This document shows positions 26,161 to 34,502 of a stretch of DNA of 64,000 bases, piece after piece (position 1 is the stretch's first letter; each line of letters starts with the position of its first letter). The notes under the pieces are model-generated. The model was not told the origin of the DNA, did no database searches, and saw only the letters and a program-made list of their open reading frames with translations. The DNA is from Pantoea sp050157905. Lineage in GTDB: Bacteria; Pseudomonadota; Gammaproteobacteria; Enterobacterales; Enterobacteriaceae. The stretch lies in assembly GCF_050157905.1 (NCBI RefSeq), contig NZ_JBKIWZ010000001.1:2170001-2234000 (forward strand), written 5' to 3'. A program made the translations under genes and the position numbers.

Positions 26161-26918
26161 ATTACTTCTCTCCAGCAAATCAAATAATGTCTGGCAGATT
26201 CAGGACTGAATCGGGTCGGCTATCTATATCACAGCACCGGTGTAATTCACGCCTGTGTAAATTCAGGTCAGCACAACAGTAATAACATCCAAAAATGATT
26301 CGCAGGCAAAATTAATCGAAAAGTTTCATTTAGCGAAAAAAAGGGTCTTTTAAAATCTGGCTCTGATAAATCCCCCTTGCATCTCATGTGCGGTCCGTAT
26401 GAATGAATAAATTGCAGCCATACTTAGCTGGATTAATAATCCTGCTAATCAATTAACGATTTAATTTGTCGATGTTAAACAGGAGGGTCAGGGCATCTTT
26501 GCCGTGTTTTTTTCAGAGTAGACCTGGAAAAAAACGTGCCATCTTCAGTTTTTTTGAGCAAATTTACATAACTTTAAACAATGCGGCACCTTCTTTTTTA
26601 TTAACTGACAGCAGAATCTTCTTTATTCCGTCGAAGCATAATGGGATCCCTTAGATAACGCGCCCTATTCCCTCTCACCCTCGCGGTAATGCTTTTGGAA
26701 CTCATATCGTTTACCTGCCGTTTAAGTTGCCATGATGTTCAATTTTTTTCGCCAAAATCCACGATATTGCCCAAATTACGCAGGGCAGCTGACAGAAACG
26801 CCGTTTCTTTCTTTTAGTGCTGTGGTTAAGATAGGGCCGGATCGCTGTTGTCTGTGAAAAAGGGAACGTTCCCGCTGCGCACCTGTCCACTCTCAGAGCC
26901 TCTCTACAGGATTAAGGC
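26161..26918. other. Long AT-rich intergenic region before bepA
   Basis: About 740 bp without a supported gene, notably richer in A/T than its surroundings between roughly 26280 and 26620. The divergent promoters of the DsrE pair and of bepA must lie here. A sigma-E-like GGAACT (26697-26702) and a perfect 12-bp palindrome GGGAACGTTCCC (26862-26873) sit on the bepA side. A 62-codon open frame at 26466-26654 has no recognisable features. Confidence 0.5.
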
Positions 26919-28382
26919 ATGTTGAACCGGTTAAAGAAAACGCTGATCGCCGCGCTCCTTCCGGCACTTATTTTTACGACGCTGTCACCGGCTTACGCCG
27001 ATGTCAGTGATTCGCTGCCCGATATCGGTACCACGGCCGGTTCCACGCTGTCGATCAATCAGGAGCTGCAGATGGGCGACTTCTATGTACGCCAGCTGCG
27101 CGCCAGTGCCCCGCTGATTAACGATCCGCTACTGAATCAGTACATTAATCAGCTCGGTCAGCGCCTGGTCTCACATGCTGACGCCGTAAAAACGCCCTTC
27201 CATTTCTTTCTGATCCAGAATGATGAGCTTAACGCTTTTGCTTTCTTTGGTGGCAACGTGGTGCTGCACTCGGCGCTGTTTCGTTTTACCGAAAACGAAA
27301 GCCAGCTGGCATCTGTGATGGCACATGAAATTTCACACGTTACCCAGCGCCATCTGGCACGCGCAATGGAAGACCAGAAACGCAATGCGCCACTGACCTG
27401 GGTTGGCGCGCTGGGCTCGATTCTGCTGGCAATGGCCAGCCCGCAGGCAGGGATGGCTGCCCTGACCGGCACTCTGGCGGGGACGCAGCAGGGTATCATC
27501 AGCTTTACTCAGGGCAATGAGCAGGAGGCTGACCGTATCGGGATTCAGGTTCTGCAGCGTGCCGGATACGATCCGCAGGCGATGCCAGACTTCCTGCAGA
27601 AACTGGCCGACCAGAGTCGCTTCTCCTCGAAACCGCCTGAAATCCTGCTGACGCATCCCCTGCCTGACAGCCGTCTGGCGGATGCCCGTAACCGGGCGAA
27701 CCAGATGCGGCCCGTGGTGGTGCAGTCGACGGAAGATTTTTATCTGGCAAAAGTGCGTGCGCTTGGGATGTACCCGACAGGGCGTAATCAGCTCACCGAC
27801 GAGCTGCTGAGCCAGTACGCGGGCGGCAATGCCCGTGAGCAGATGGCATCGCAATATGGCAAAGCCATACAGTTTCTGCAGGCGAAAAGCTTTGCCGATG
27901 CGAAGCGCATCATGACGCCGTTACTGGCGAAGCAGCCCGGCAATGTCTGGTTCCTGGACATCATGTCGGACATCGACATCGGCCTGAACCAGCCACAGCA
28001 GGCCATCGCGCTGCTGAGCGCTGCCAGCGGAGCTAAAAACAGCCCGGTCATCCAGCTCAACCTTGCCAATGCCTACGTTGAAGCGAAGCAGTATGCCAGC
28101 GCCAGCCGGATTCTGAATCGCTACACCTGGACCAACAAAGAGGATCCCAACGGCTGGGATCTGCTGGCTCAGGCCTCTGCCGGACAGGGGCTGAATGATG
28201 AAGAGCTCTCTGCACGGGCGGAGAGCCTGGCGCTGAATGGCCAGCTCGACCAGGCGATCACGACCCTCAGCAGTGCCAGCGCCCAGGTGCCGCTCGGCAG
28301 CCTGAAGCAGGCGCGCTACGACGCCCGTATCGACCAGTTGCGCCAGTTACAGCAGCGCTTTAAACAGTATCAGAAAGGGTGA
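26919..28382 (+). CDS. bepA: Periplasmic chaperone/metalloprotease BepA
   Basis: An M48-family protease with a TPR tail that helps LptD assembly and degrades stalled barrels at the BAM complex. 487 residues, the E. coli length. Signal peptide ends at SPAYA (residue 27). Zinc site His136-Glu137-Ile-Ser-His140, Glu201 in EQEADRIG, and the switch His246 in LLTHPLPDSR, all at E. coli numbering. TPR repeats run from about 310 to the end. Followed 28 bp on by yfgD. perM, next to bepA in E. coli, is absent here. Confidence 0.95.
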   Translation: MLNRLKKTLIAALLPALIFTTLSPAYADVSDSLPDIGTTAGSTLSINQELQMGDFYVRQLRASAPLINDPLLNQYINQLGQRLVSHADAVKTPFHFFLIQNDELNAFAFFGGNVVLHSALFRFTENESQLASVMAHEISHVTQRHLARAMEDQKRNAPLTWVGALGSILLAMASPQAGMAALTGTLAGTQQGIISFTQGNEQEADRIGIQVLQRAGYDPQAMPDFLQKLADQSRFSSKPPEILLTHPLPDSRLADARNRANQMRPVVVQSTEDFYLAKVRALGMYPTGRNQLTDELLSQYAGGNAREQMASQYGKAIQFLQAKSFADAKRIMTPLLAKQPGNVWFLDIMSDIDIGLNQPQQAIALLSAASGAKNSPVIQLNLANAYVEAKQYASASRILNRYTWTNKEDPNGWDLLAQASAGQGLNDEELSARAESLALNGQLDQAITTLSSASAQVPLGSLKQARYDARIDQLRQLQQRFKQYQKG

Positions 28383-28410
28383 AGTCCACCGCCCTATAAG
28401 GAGAATCAGG

Positions 28411-28752
28411 ATGGTGACGATTTATCACAACCCGCGCTGCAGCAAGAGCCGCGAAACGCTGGCGCTGCTGACCGCCCGCGGGATTGAGCCGAAGGTCGTG
28501 CTCTATCTGCAGACGCCGCCCGATCGTGAAACGCTGCAAATCCTGTTGCAGAAGCTGGGGATGCAGAGTGCCCGGGAGTTAATGCGGACCAAAGAGACGA
28601 TCTATCGCGAGCTGGCACTCAGCGATAAAAGCGAAAGTGCGCTGCTGGATGCGCTGGTGGACAATCCGGTGCTGATCGAAAGACCGATCGTGATCAGGGG
28701 TGACAGGGCGCGAATCGGTCGTCCGCCGGAAGCGGTGCTCGACATCCTTTAA
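28411..28752 (+). CDS. yfgD: YfgD, ArsC-family arsenate reductase-like protein
   Basis: A 113-residue ArsC-family protein. The catalytic cysteine is in YHNPRCSKSRETL, and ARELMRTKE and ERPIVIRGDRARIGRPPEAVLDIL match E. coli YfgD. True arsenate reduction is not shown for it; glutaredoxin-linked reductase is the family role. Start preceded by AAGGAG. It converges with hda with a 4-bp overlap of the stop codons. Confidence 0.9.
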   Translation: MVTIYHNPRCSKSRETLALLTARGIEPKVVLYLQTPPDRETLQILLQKLGMQSARELMRTKETIYRELALSDKSESALLDALVDNPVLIERPIVIRGDRARIGRPPEAVLDIL

Positions 28753-29450
28753 AGGCCGAGCGTCTCTTTCACGAACGGAATGGTGAGTTTACGCTGAGCA
28801 CTGATAGAGGCACGATCGAGTCGATCCAGCGTATCGAACAGCGTGCGCATTTCACGGTCCAGCCGCTTCAGCAGGAAGCGGCCCACATCTTCCGGCAGTT
28901 CAAAACCGCGGAGTCCGGCGCGCAGCTGAAGTGCCTGCAGTTTGTCTTCGTCGGAAAGCGGCTGCAGGCGATAGATCTGTCCCCAGTCCAGTCGCGACGC
29001 GAGGTCAGGCAGTTGCAGATTAAGCTGGCGCGGAGGTCGATCGCCAGTGATTAACAGCCGTGTGTTGCCGGTTTCCAGAATACGGTTATAGAGATCAAAG
29101 ATCGCCATTTCCCACTCCGGCTCACCGGCAATGCATTCAATGTTATCGATGCAGACCAGTGACAGCTGCTCCATCCCTTCCAGCACTTCCGGCACAAACC
29201 AGGTGCGTTTATCAAGCGGAACATAGCCGACTGCTTCATTGCGCGCTGACATCTCTGCGCAGGCGGCGTGCAGCAGATGGCTCCGGCCTCCCCCTTCACG
29301 TGACCAGAAGTAGAGATAGCTGCCATGTTGCTGGTTAAGAGCACCTTTCAGTGCGGCAATCAGCGACGGGTTTTCCCCCGGCCAGAAGCTGGAAAAGGTT
29401 TCGTCGTCTGGTAAATAGAGTGGCAATGACAATTGTGCCGGCGTGTTCAG
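28749..29450 (-). CDS. hda: DnaA regulatory inactivator Hda
   Basis: A DnaA-like AAA+ protein that, with the loaded beta clamp, promotes DnaA-ATP hydrolysis and so limits initiation. The clamp-binding motif QLSLPL is at residues 6-11; the AAA+ fold shows SREGGGRSHLLHAACAE (Walker A-like), LVCIDNIECI (Walker B) and LPDLASRLDWGQIYRLQPL (box VII). I place the start at a CTG (29450), preceded by GAGGTG. That gives 233 residues and aligns with the E. coli protein, which is reported to start at CUG. No ATG or GTG fits; the ATG at 29498 would add 16 residues. Confidence 0.9.
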   Translation of the reverse strand: MNTPAQLSLPLYLPDDETFSSFWPGENPSLIAALKGALNQQHGSYLYFWSREGGGRSHLLHAACAEMSARNEAVGYVPLDKRTWFVPEVLEGMEQLSLVCIDNIECIAGEPEWEMAIFDLYNRILETGNTRLLITGDRPPRQLNLQLPDLASRLDWGQIYRLQPLSDEDKLQALQLRAGLRGFELPEDVGRFLLKRLDREMRTLFDTLDRLDRASISAQRKLTIPFVKETLGL

Positions 29451-29557
29451 AAGCACCTCAGCAAGAGAACAAGCAAAAAATCGAGGGAAGTCTAACACAG
29501 TTTTCAGAAAGAGATGAATGGGGCGTCCCTGCCCCGATCCCGTGACTCAGCCCGGGA

Positions 29558-30841
29558 TCACGGTTTACGCGGTTCGTCAGCGTCCAGTACCACTTCTTCC
29601 GGTCTGAGCAACGAGATCACACGGAAGATCAACGCCAGGCCGACACCCACGATCGTCGCCAGCGCCATGCCTTTCAGCTCCGCCGCGCCGATATGCACCT
29701 TCGCGCCGCTGACGCCAATGATCAGAATCACTGAGGTGAGGATCAGGTTCTGCGCCTTGTTGTAATCGACTTTAGATTCGATCAGCACGCGGATACCGGA
29801 TGCGCCAATCACGCCATACAGCAGCAGTGAGACGCCGCCCATTACCGGCACCGGAATCGCCTGGATTACCGCCGCCAGCTTGCCGATGCAGGAGAGCAGG
29901 ATTGCCAGAATCGCCGCGCCGCCGATGACCCAGGTACTGTAGACACGGGTAATCGCCATCACGCCAATATTCTCGCCGTATGTGGTGTTTGGCGTGGAAC
30001 CAAAGAAACCAGAGATCACCGTCGATAAGCCGTTGGCAAACATTGAACGATGCAGGCCCGGGTCACGGATCAGATCTTTCTTCACGATGTTCGCGGTCAC
30101 TACCAGATGGCCGATATGCTCGGCAATGACGACCAGCGCCGCAGGCAGAATCGTCAGCATTGCTACCCACTCAAAGCGCGGCGTGTAGAAAGTTGGCAGG
30201 GCAAACCACGGCGCGCGTGCTACTCCACTCCAGTCCACGATACCCATAAAGGCGGAGAGCAGATACCCCACGACTACCCCAACCAGAATCGGGATGATCG
30301 CCAGAAAACCGCGGAATAACACTGAACCGAATACCGTTACCGCCAGCGTGACCAGCGAGATCAGCACTGTTTTACTGTCAGGCGTACTGCCTTCAGCGGG
30401 CAGCAGGCCCGCCATGTTGGCGGCCACGCCCGCCAGCTCCAGACCGATGACGGCGACAATCGCCCCCATTGCTGCGGGCGGGAACATGACGTCGAGCCAG
30501 CCGGTTCCGGCGCGTTTAACAATCAGCGCCACAATGCAGAACAGCACGCCGCACAGAATAAACCCGCCCAGCGCTACCTCATAGCCCAACGGCAGCAACA
30601 GCAGGACCGGCGAGATAAATGCAAAACTCGATCCCAGATAGGCGGGAATTTTGCCTTTACAGATAAAGAGATAAATCAGTGTGCCCACCCCGTTGAACAG
30701 CAGCACGGTAGCCGGGTTGATATGGAACAGAATTGGCACCAGTACGGTGGCGCCAAACATCGCGAACAGGTGTTGCAGGCTGAGCGGAATGGTTTGCAGT
30801 AACGGCGGTCGTTCACTGACGCCAATGGCGCGACGAGTCAT
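29558..30841 (-). CDS. uraA: Uracil:proton symporter UraA
   Basis: A 427-residue nucleobase-ascorbate (NCS2) transporter in the inner membrane with 14 segments. MTRRAIGVSERPPLLQTIPLSLQHLFAMFGATVLVPILF matches E. coli UraA almost exactly; the substrate-binding Glu residues are in VVIAEHIGH and TTYGENIGV. Second of two start codons (ATGATG) chosen: AGGGG is seven bases from it. Downstream of upp, with a terminator-like hairpin between them, so uraA may depend on read-through. Confidence 0.95.
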   Translation of the reverse strand: MTRRAIGVSERPPLLQTIPLSLQHLFAMFGATVLVPILFHINPATVLLFNGVGTLIYLFICKGKIPAYLGSSFAFISPVLLLLPLGYEVALGGFILCGVLFCIVALIVKRAGTGWLDVMFPPAAMGAIVAVIGLELAGVAANMAGLLPAEGSTPDSKTVLISLVTLAVTVFGSVLFRGFLAIIPILVGVVVGYLLSAFMGIVDWSGVARAPWFALPTFYTPRFEWVAMLTILPAALVVIAEHIGHLVVTANIVKKDLIRDPGLHRSMFANGLSTVISGFFGSTPNTTYGENIGVMAITRVYSTWVIGGAAILAILLSCIGKLAAVIQAIPVPVMGGVSLLLYGVIGASGIRVLIESKVDYNKAQNLILTSVILIIGVSGAKVHIGAAELKGMALATIVGVGLALIFRVISLLRPEEVVLDADEPRKP

Positions 30842-30951
30842 CATTTATCCCCTTAGGTTATCTCTCCCGCAGGTCCGCGCCGCTGCCACAGCAGCAGGTG
30901 CGCCGGTCAGCCTGACGGCAGACCCGACCGGTTACGGGAACGTTTTTTTGC

Positions 30952-30979
30952 CAAAAAAAAGCCGACTCTCTGGTCGGCT
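30952..30979 (-). terminator. Terminator-like hairpin between upp and uraA
   Basis: Stem AGCCGAC/GTCGGCT followed by eight T on the minus strand, directly after the upp stop. Likely reduces transcription into uraA. Confidence 0.8.
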
Positions 30980-30986
30980 ATACGAT

Positions 30987-31613
30987 TTATTTGGTTCCGA
31001 AAATTTTGTCCCCGGCATCGCCGAGTCCAGGAATGATATAACCCTTTTCGTTCAGCCCCTGATCCACGGACGCGGTGTAGAGCTCAACATCCGGATGCGC
31101 TTTCTCCAGCGCCGCGATCCCTTCCGGCGCAGCAACCAGCACCAGCACCTTAATGCTGGAGCAGCCCGCTTTCTTCAGGAGATCAATGGTGGCGATCATG
31201 GAGCCACCGGTAGCCAGCATCGGATCGACGACCAGCGCCAGGCGCTCTTCGATGTTAGACACCAGCTTCTGGAAGTAAGGCACTGGCTCCAGCGTCTCTT
31301 CATCACGGTAGACGCCCACCACGCTGATACGGGCGCTGGGAACGTGCTCCAGCACCCCTTCCATCATGCCAAGACCGGCACGCAGAATCGGCACCACCGT
31401 GATTTTTTTGCCTTTGATCTGATCGATCTCTACCGGGCCGTTCCAGCCCTCAATGGTTACGCGCTCTGTTTCCAGATCGGCGGTCGCTTCGTAGGTCAGC
31501 AGGCTGCCCACTTCAGACGCCAGCTCGCGAAAACGCTTTGTACTGATATCATGCTCACGCATCAGGCCCAGTTTATGTTTGACCAGCGGGTGTCTGACTT
31601 CCACGATCTTCAT
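30987..31613 (-). CDS. upp: Uracil phosphoribosyltransferase Upp
   Basis: Converts uracil and PRPP to UMP in pyrimidine salvage. 208 residues, same as E. coli. MKIVEVRHPLVKHKLGLMRE starts it; the PRPP loop is VDPMLATGGSMIATIDLLK, and the uracil-binding region GYIIPGLGDAGDKIFGTK ends it. The start at 31613 is used, although the frame is open 52 codons upstream through the promoter. Divergent from purM. Confidence 0.96.
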   Translation of the reverse strand: MKIVEVRHPLVKHKLGLMREHDISTKRFRELASEVGSLLTYEATADLETERVTIEGWNGPVEIDQIKGKKITVVPILRAGLGMMEGVLEHVPSARISVVGVYRDEETLEPVPYFQKLVSNIEERLALVVDPMLATGGSMIATIDLLKKAGCSSIKVLVLVAAPEGIAALEKAHPDVELYTASVDQGLNEKGYIIPGLGDAGDKIFGTK

Positions 31614-31640
31614 TGGTGTTCTCCCGGAATGAGTTGAGCT

Positions 31641-31662
31641 AAAAAAAAATCGCGGGATTATA
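31641..31662 (-). promoter_or_regulatory. upp promoter with UTP-sensitive initial transcribed region
   Basis: On the minus strand a perfect TATAAT (31657-31662) is followed, after 5 bp, by GA and a run of nine T (31641-31651). E. coli upp has the same layout, in which reiterative transcription at high UTP aborts the transcript. The sequence match is direct; conserved regulation is inferred. Confidence 0.75.
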
Positions 31663-31763
31663 CCGCCTTTTGGACGGCGCGCCACCTCTCCTTGCGCAAT
31701 ACCGCGGCTTTTACAGGGATAAACAGAGGATTGATGAAATTCGGCCGATGCGCAATCCCGGAC

Positions 31764-31792
31764 TCGCAAACGTTTGCCTGCACTGATAGAAT
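31764..31792 (+). promoter_or_regulatory. purMN promoter with PurR operator
   Basis: A 16-mer with a perfect 12-bp palindromic core GCAAACGTTTGC (31766-31777) is the PurR operator; TAGAAT (31787-31792) is the likely -10. It lies 52 bp before the purM start. Confidence 0.85.
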
Positions 31793-31843
31793 TGCCGCGC
31801 TTTATTTTAAACCACCAACCGCAACTCGCGTGGGGACCTCGCA

Positions 31844-32884
31844 GTGACCGACAAAACCTCTCTCAGTTACAAAGACGCCGGTGTTGATATTGATGCTGGT
31901 AACGCTCTGGTTGACCGTATTAAAGGCGTAGTGAAAAAGACGCGTCGCCCGGAAGTGATGGGTGGACTGGGCGGTTTTGGTGCGCTTTGCGCGCTGCCGC
32001 AGAAATACCGTGAACCCGTGCTGGTTTCCGGCACCGATGGCGTGGGCACCAAGCTGCGTCTGGCGATGGATCTCAAACGTCACGATGCCATCGGCGTTGA
32101 CCTGGTTGCGATGTGCGTTAACGATCTGGTGGTTCAGGGTGCCGAGCCGCTCTTCTTCCTCGACTATTACGCCACCGGGAAACTGGATGTGGAAACGGCC
32201 TCTGCGGTGATTACCGGTATCGCTGAAGGGTGTCTGCAGTCAGGTTGTGCGCTGGTGGGCGGTGAAACCGCCGAGATGCCAGGCATGTATCACGGCGAAG
32301 ATTATGACGTGGCCGGGTTCTGCGTCGGCGTGGTAGAAAAGTCAGAAATCATTGATGGCAGCAAGGTGCAGGATGGCGACGTGCTGATCGCCCTCGGCTC
32401 CAGCGGCCCGCACTCCAATGGCTACTCGCTGGTGCGCAAAATTCTGGAAGTCAGCAATACCGATCCGCTGTCTGAACAGCTGGAAGGCAAACCGCTGGCC
32501 GACCATCTGCTGGAACCAACCCGCATCTATGTGAAGAACATCCTGAGCCTGATTGAGCAGGTCGATGTACATGCGATTGCGCATCTGACCGGCGGCGGCT
32601 TCTGGGAAAACATTCCACGCGTGCTGCCAGACAACACCCAGGCAGTCATCGACGAGACGAGCTGGCAGTGGCCGGCCGTCTTCAGCTGGCTGCAGCAGGC
32701 GGGCAACGTCAGCCGTTTCGAGATGTATCGCACCTTTAACTGCGGCGTCGGCATGGTCATTGTCCTGAGCCCGGCCGATGCGGATAAGGCGATTGCGCTG
32801 ATGCAGGCGGCGGGCGAAAAAGCCTGGAAGCTGGGTGTGATCAAAGCGTCTGATGCTGAAGAGCGTGTGGTTATTAACGGATGA
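31844..32884 (+). CDS. purM: Phosphoribosylformylglycinamidine cyclo-ligase PurM
   Basis: AIR synthetase, the fifth step of purine synthesis: closes the imidazole ring with ATP. 346 residues. Motifs: SYKDAGVDIDAGNALV, GFGALCALP, GTDGVGTKLRLA, GIGVDLVAMCVNDL and LVGGETAEMPGMY. It starts with GTG (31844). purN overlaps its stop by 4 bp (ATGA), so they are translationally coupled. Confidence 0.96.
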   Translation: MTDKTSLSYKDAGVDIDAGNALVDRIKGVVKKTRRPEVMGGLGGFGALCALPQKYREPVLVSGTDGVGTKLRLAMDLKRHDAIGVDLVAMCVNDLVVQGAEPLFFLDYYATGKLDVETASAVITGIAEGCLQSGCALVGGETAEMPGMYHGEDYDVAGFCVGVVEKSEIIDGSKVQDGDVLIALGSSGPHSNGYSLVRKILEVSNTDPLSEQLEGKPLADHLLEPTRIYVKNILSLIEQVDVHAIAHLTGGGFWENIPRVLPDNTQAVIDETSWQWPAVFSWLQQAGNVSRFEMYRTFNCGVGMVIVLSPADADKAIALMQAAGEKAWKLGVIKASDAEERVVING

Positions 32885-33519
32885 AAAAGCTGGTTGTGCT
32901 GATTTCCGGCAACGGAAGTAACCTTCAGTCCATCCTTGACGCCTGCGCAAGCGGGCGGATTCACGGCAGCGTGGCTGCCGTGTTCAGCAACCGTGCCGCC
33001 GCGTATGGCCTGACGCGGGCGCAGGAGGCGGGCGTTCCCGCCCATGCGCTTGCCGCCAGCGACTTCGCTGACCGTGAAGCCTTCGACCGCCAGCTCATCG
33101 CGGAAATCGAGGCGTATTCGCCCGATCTGATTGTGCTGGCCGGCTATATGCGGATTCTCAGCTCCGCTTTTGTGGCCCATTTTCACGATCGCCTGCTGAA
33201 TATCCACCCTTCTCTGCTGCCGAAGTATCCGGGCCTGCATACGCACCGTCAGGCGCTGGAGAATGGCGACAGCGAACATGGCACCTCCGTGCATTTTGTC
33301 ACCGAAGAGCTGGATGGTGGCCCGGTGATCCTGCAGGCGAAAGTCCCGGTTTTTCCCGGCGACACGGAGGCAGAGATCACGGAGCGGGTTCAGCATCAGG
33401 AGCATGCCATCTATCCGCTGGTGATCGGCTGGTTTGTTGAGGGCCGTCTGACGATGCGCGACGGCAAAGCCTGGCTGGATGGCGAACCGCTGCCGCCGCA
33501 GGGCTATGCTAACGACTGA
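32881..33519 (+). CDS. purN: Phosphoribosylglycinamide formyltransferase PurN
   Basis: GAR transformylase, 10-formyl-THF dependent. 212 residues, E. coli length. The N-terminal nucleotide loop VLISGNGSNLQSILDA and the folate site motif LLNIHPSLLPKYPGLHTHRQALENGDSEHGTSVHFV, with catalytic Asn, His and Asp, are present. Second gene of the purMN operon. Confidence 0.96.
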   Translation: MKKLVVLISGNGSNLQSILDACASGRIHGSVAAVFSNRAAAYGLTRAQEAGVPAHALAASDFADREAFDRQLIAEIEAYSPDLIVLAGYMRILSSAFVAHFHDRLLNIHPSLLPKYPGLHTHRQALENGDSEHGTSVHFVTEELDGGPVILQAKVPVFPGDTEAEITERVQHQEHAIYPLVIGWFVEGRLTMRDGKAWLDGEPLPPQGYAND

Positions 33520-33577
33520 TGTACTGGAAGCCGTCAGGAGTTTTCCACAGACGGCTGACAAACGTAAAGTGATGTGG

Positions 33578-33671
33578 GCCTGTGTCCGGAGTAAAGCAGC
33601 GCGGGCCATGGATGGCCCGCGCTGAGCCTGCCAGGAAGGGCGTCTTTTGCGTCTTTACCCAGGACACAGGC
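33578..33671. repeat. Nested inverted repeat between purN and the pst-like operon
   Basis: Two 19-base arms (33578-33596 and 33653-33671) pair at 17 of 19 positions. They enclose a second perfect 11-bp hairpin (33599-33609 with 33612-33622, GCGCGGGCCAT arms). No T run follows, so it is not a simple terminator. It is not an ERIC or REP sequence that I recognise. The 203-bp gap holds no supported gene. Confidence 0.7.
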
Positions 33672-33722
33672 TCCCTGAGCCGGTGTCATCGTCCTGCAGA
33701 CCGCCCCTTTCCCGAGGCTGAT

Positions 33723-34496
33723 TCAGCCGTAGCGCCCTGTAATATAATCTTCGGTCCGGCGCTGTTTCGGCGCGGTAAAGATGCGGTCGGTCTCGTCAAA
33801 CTCCACTAACGTGCCCTGATGCATAAATGCGGTGTAATCGGAGACGCGTGACGCCTGCTGCATATTATGCGTCACCAGCACCAGCGTAAAATGCTGCCTG
33901 AGCGTGGTCATCAGCTCTTCAATCACCAGCGTAGAGATAGGGTCCAGCGCGGAGGTCGGCTCATCCAGCAGCAGCACTTCCGGCTCAATCGCGATGGCGC
34001 GGGCGATGACCAGACGCTGCTGCTGGCCGGTAGAGAGCGTCAGCGCATTCTGCGACAGCTGATCTTTCACTTCACTCCAGAGCGCGGCCGCCCGCAGCGC
34101 CCGCTCGCAGGCTTCGTTCAGCACCCGCCGATCGCGCACGCCCTGCAGACGCAGCCCGTAGACCACGTTTTCATAGATCGATTTAGGAAAGGGATTGGGC
34201 CGCTGGAACACCATGCCCACCCGTCGGCGCAGTGCCGAGAGATCCTGCTCAGGGCGCAGGATCGACTGCGATCCCAGTAGCACGTCACCCTCGACCCGGC
34301 AGTGATCGATCACATCGTTCATGCGATTAAAGCAGCGCAGCAGCGTTGACTTGCCGCAGCCAGAAGGCCCAATCAGCGCGGTAATCCTGTTTTTAGGCAC
34401 CTGCAGCGAAATATTCTGCAGCGCCTGGCGCTCGCCATACCACAGCGACAGATGGTTAACGATCAGCGCGATATCCGTGTCGGACGTCATAGTCAT
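33723..34496 (-). CDS. Phosphate ABC transporter ATP-binding protein, PstB paralog
   Basis: A 257-residue ABC ATPase very like PstB: Walker A GPSGCGKSTLLRCFNRMND, Q-loop GMVFQRPNPFPKSIYENV, signature LSTGQQQRLVIARAIA, Walker B LLLDEPTSALDP, H-loop VTHN. It follows its PstA-like partner by 6 bp. The classical E. coli pstB lies in pstSCAB-phoU at another locus. This copy is one of a PstS-less set next to ppk, so I leave the symbol blank. Confidence 0.88.
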   Translation of the reverse strand: MTMTSDTDIALIVNHLSLWYGERQALQNISLQVPKNRITALIGPSGCGKSTLLRCFNRMNDVIDHCRVEGDVLLGSQSILRPEQDLSALRRRVGMVFQRPNPFPKSIYENVVYGLRLQGVRDRRVLNEACERALRAAALWSEVKDQLSQNALTLSTGQQQRLVIARAIAIEPEVLLLDEPTSALDPISTLVIEELMTTLRQHFTLVLVTHNMQQASRVSDYTAFMHQGTLVEFDETDRIFTAPKQRRTEDYITGRYG

Positions 34497-34502
34497 AACC
34501 TG

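Noticed and set aside
26466..26654. A 62-codon open frame in the gap before bepA
   Set aside because: It begins in GGTC-rich then AT-rich sequence with no conserved features, no ribosome-binding site and odd composition.
29536..29559. GATCCCG/CGGGATC repeat at the end of uraA
   Set aside because: It overlaps the uraA stop codon and has no T run; not a convincing terminator.
30681..31637. A 318-codon open frame over uraA and upp, plus strand
   Set aside because: It crosses two certain genes and their terminator; no recognisable domain.
32527..33609. A 360-codon open frame antisense to purM and purN
   Set aside because: purMN are certain; the antisense product has no homology or ribosome-binding site.
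33582..33809. 75-codon frame across the purN-pstB gap
   Set aside because: It runs through the inverted repeat and into the pstB-like gene; no domain.
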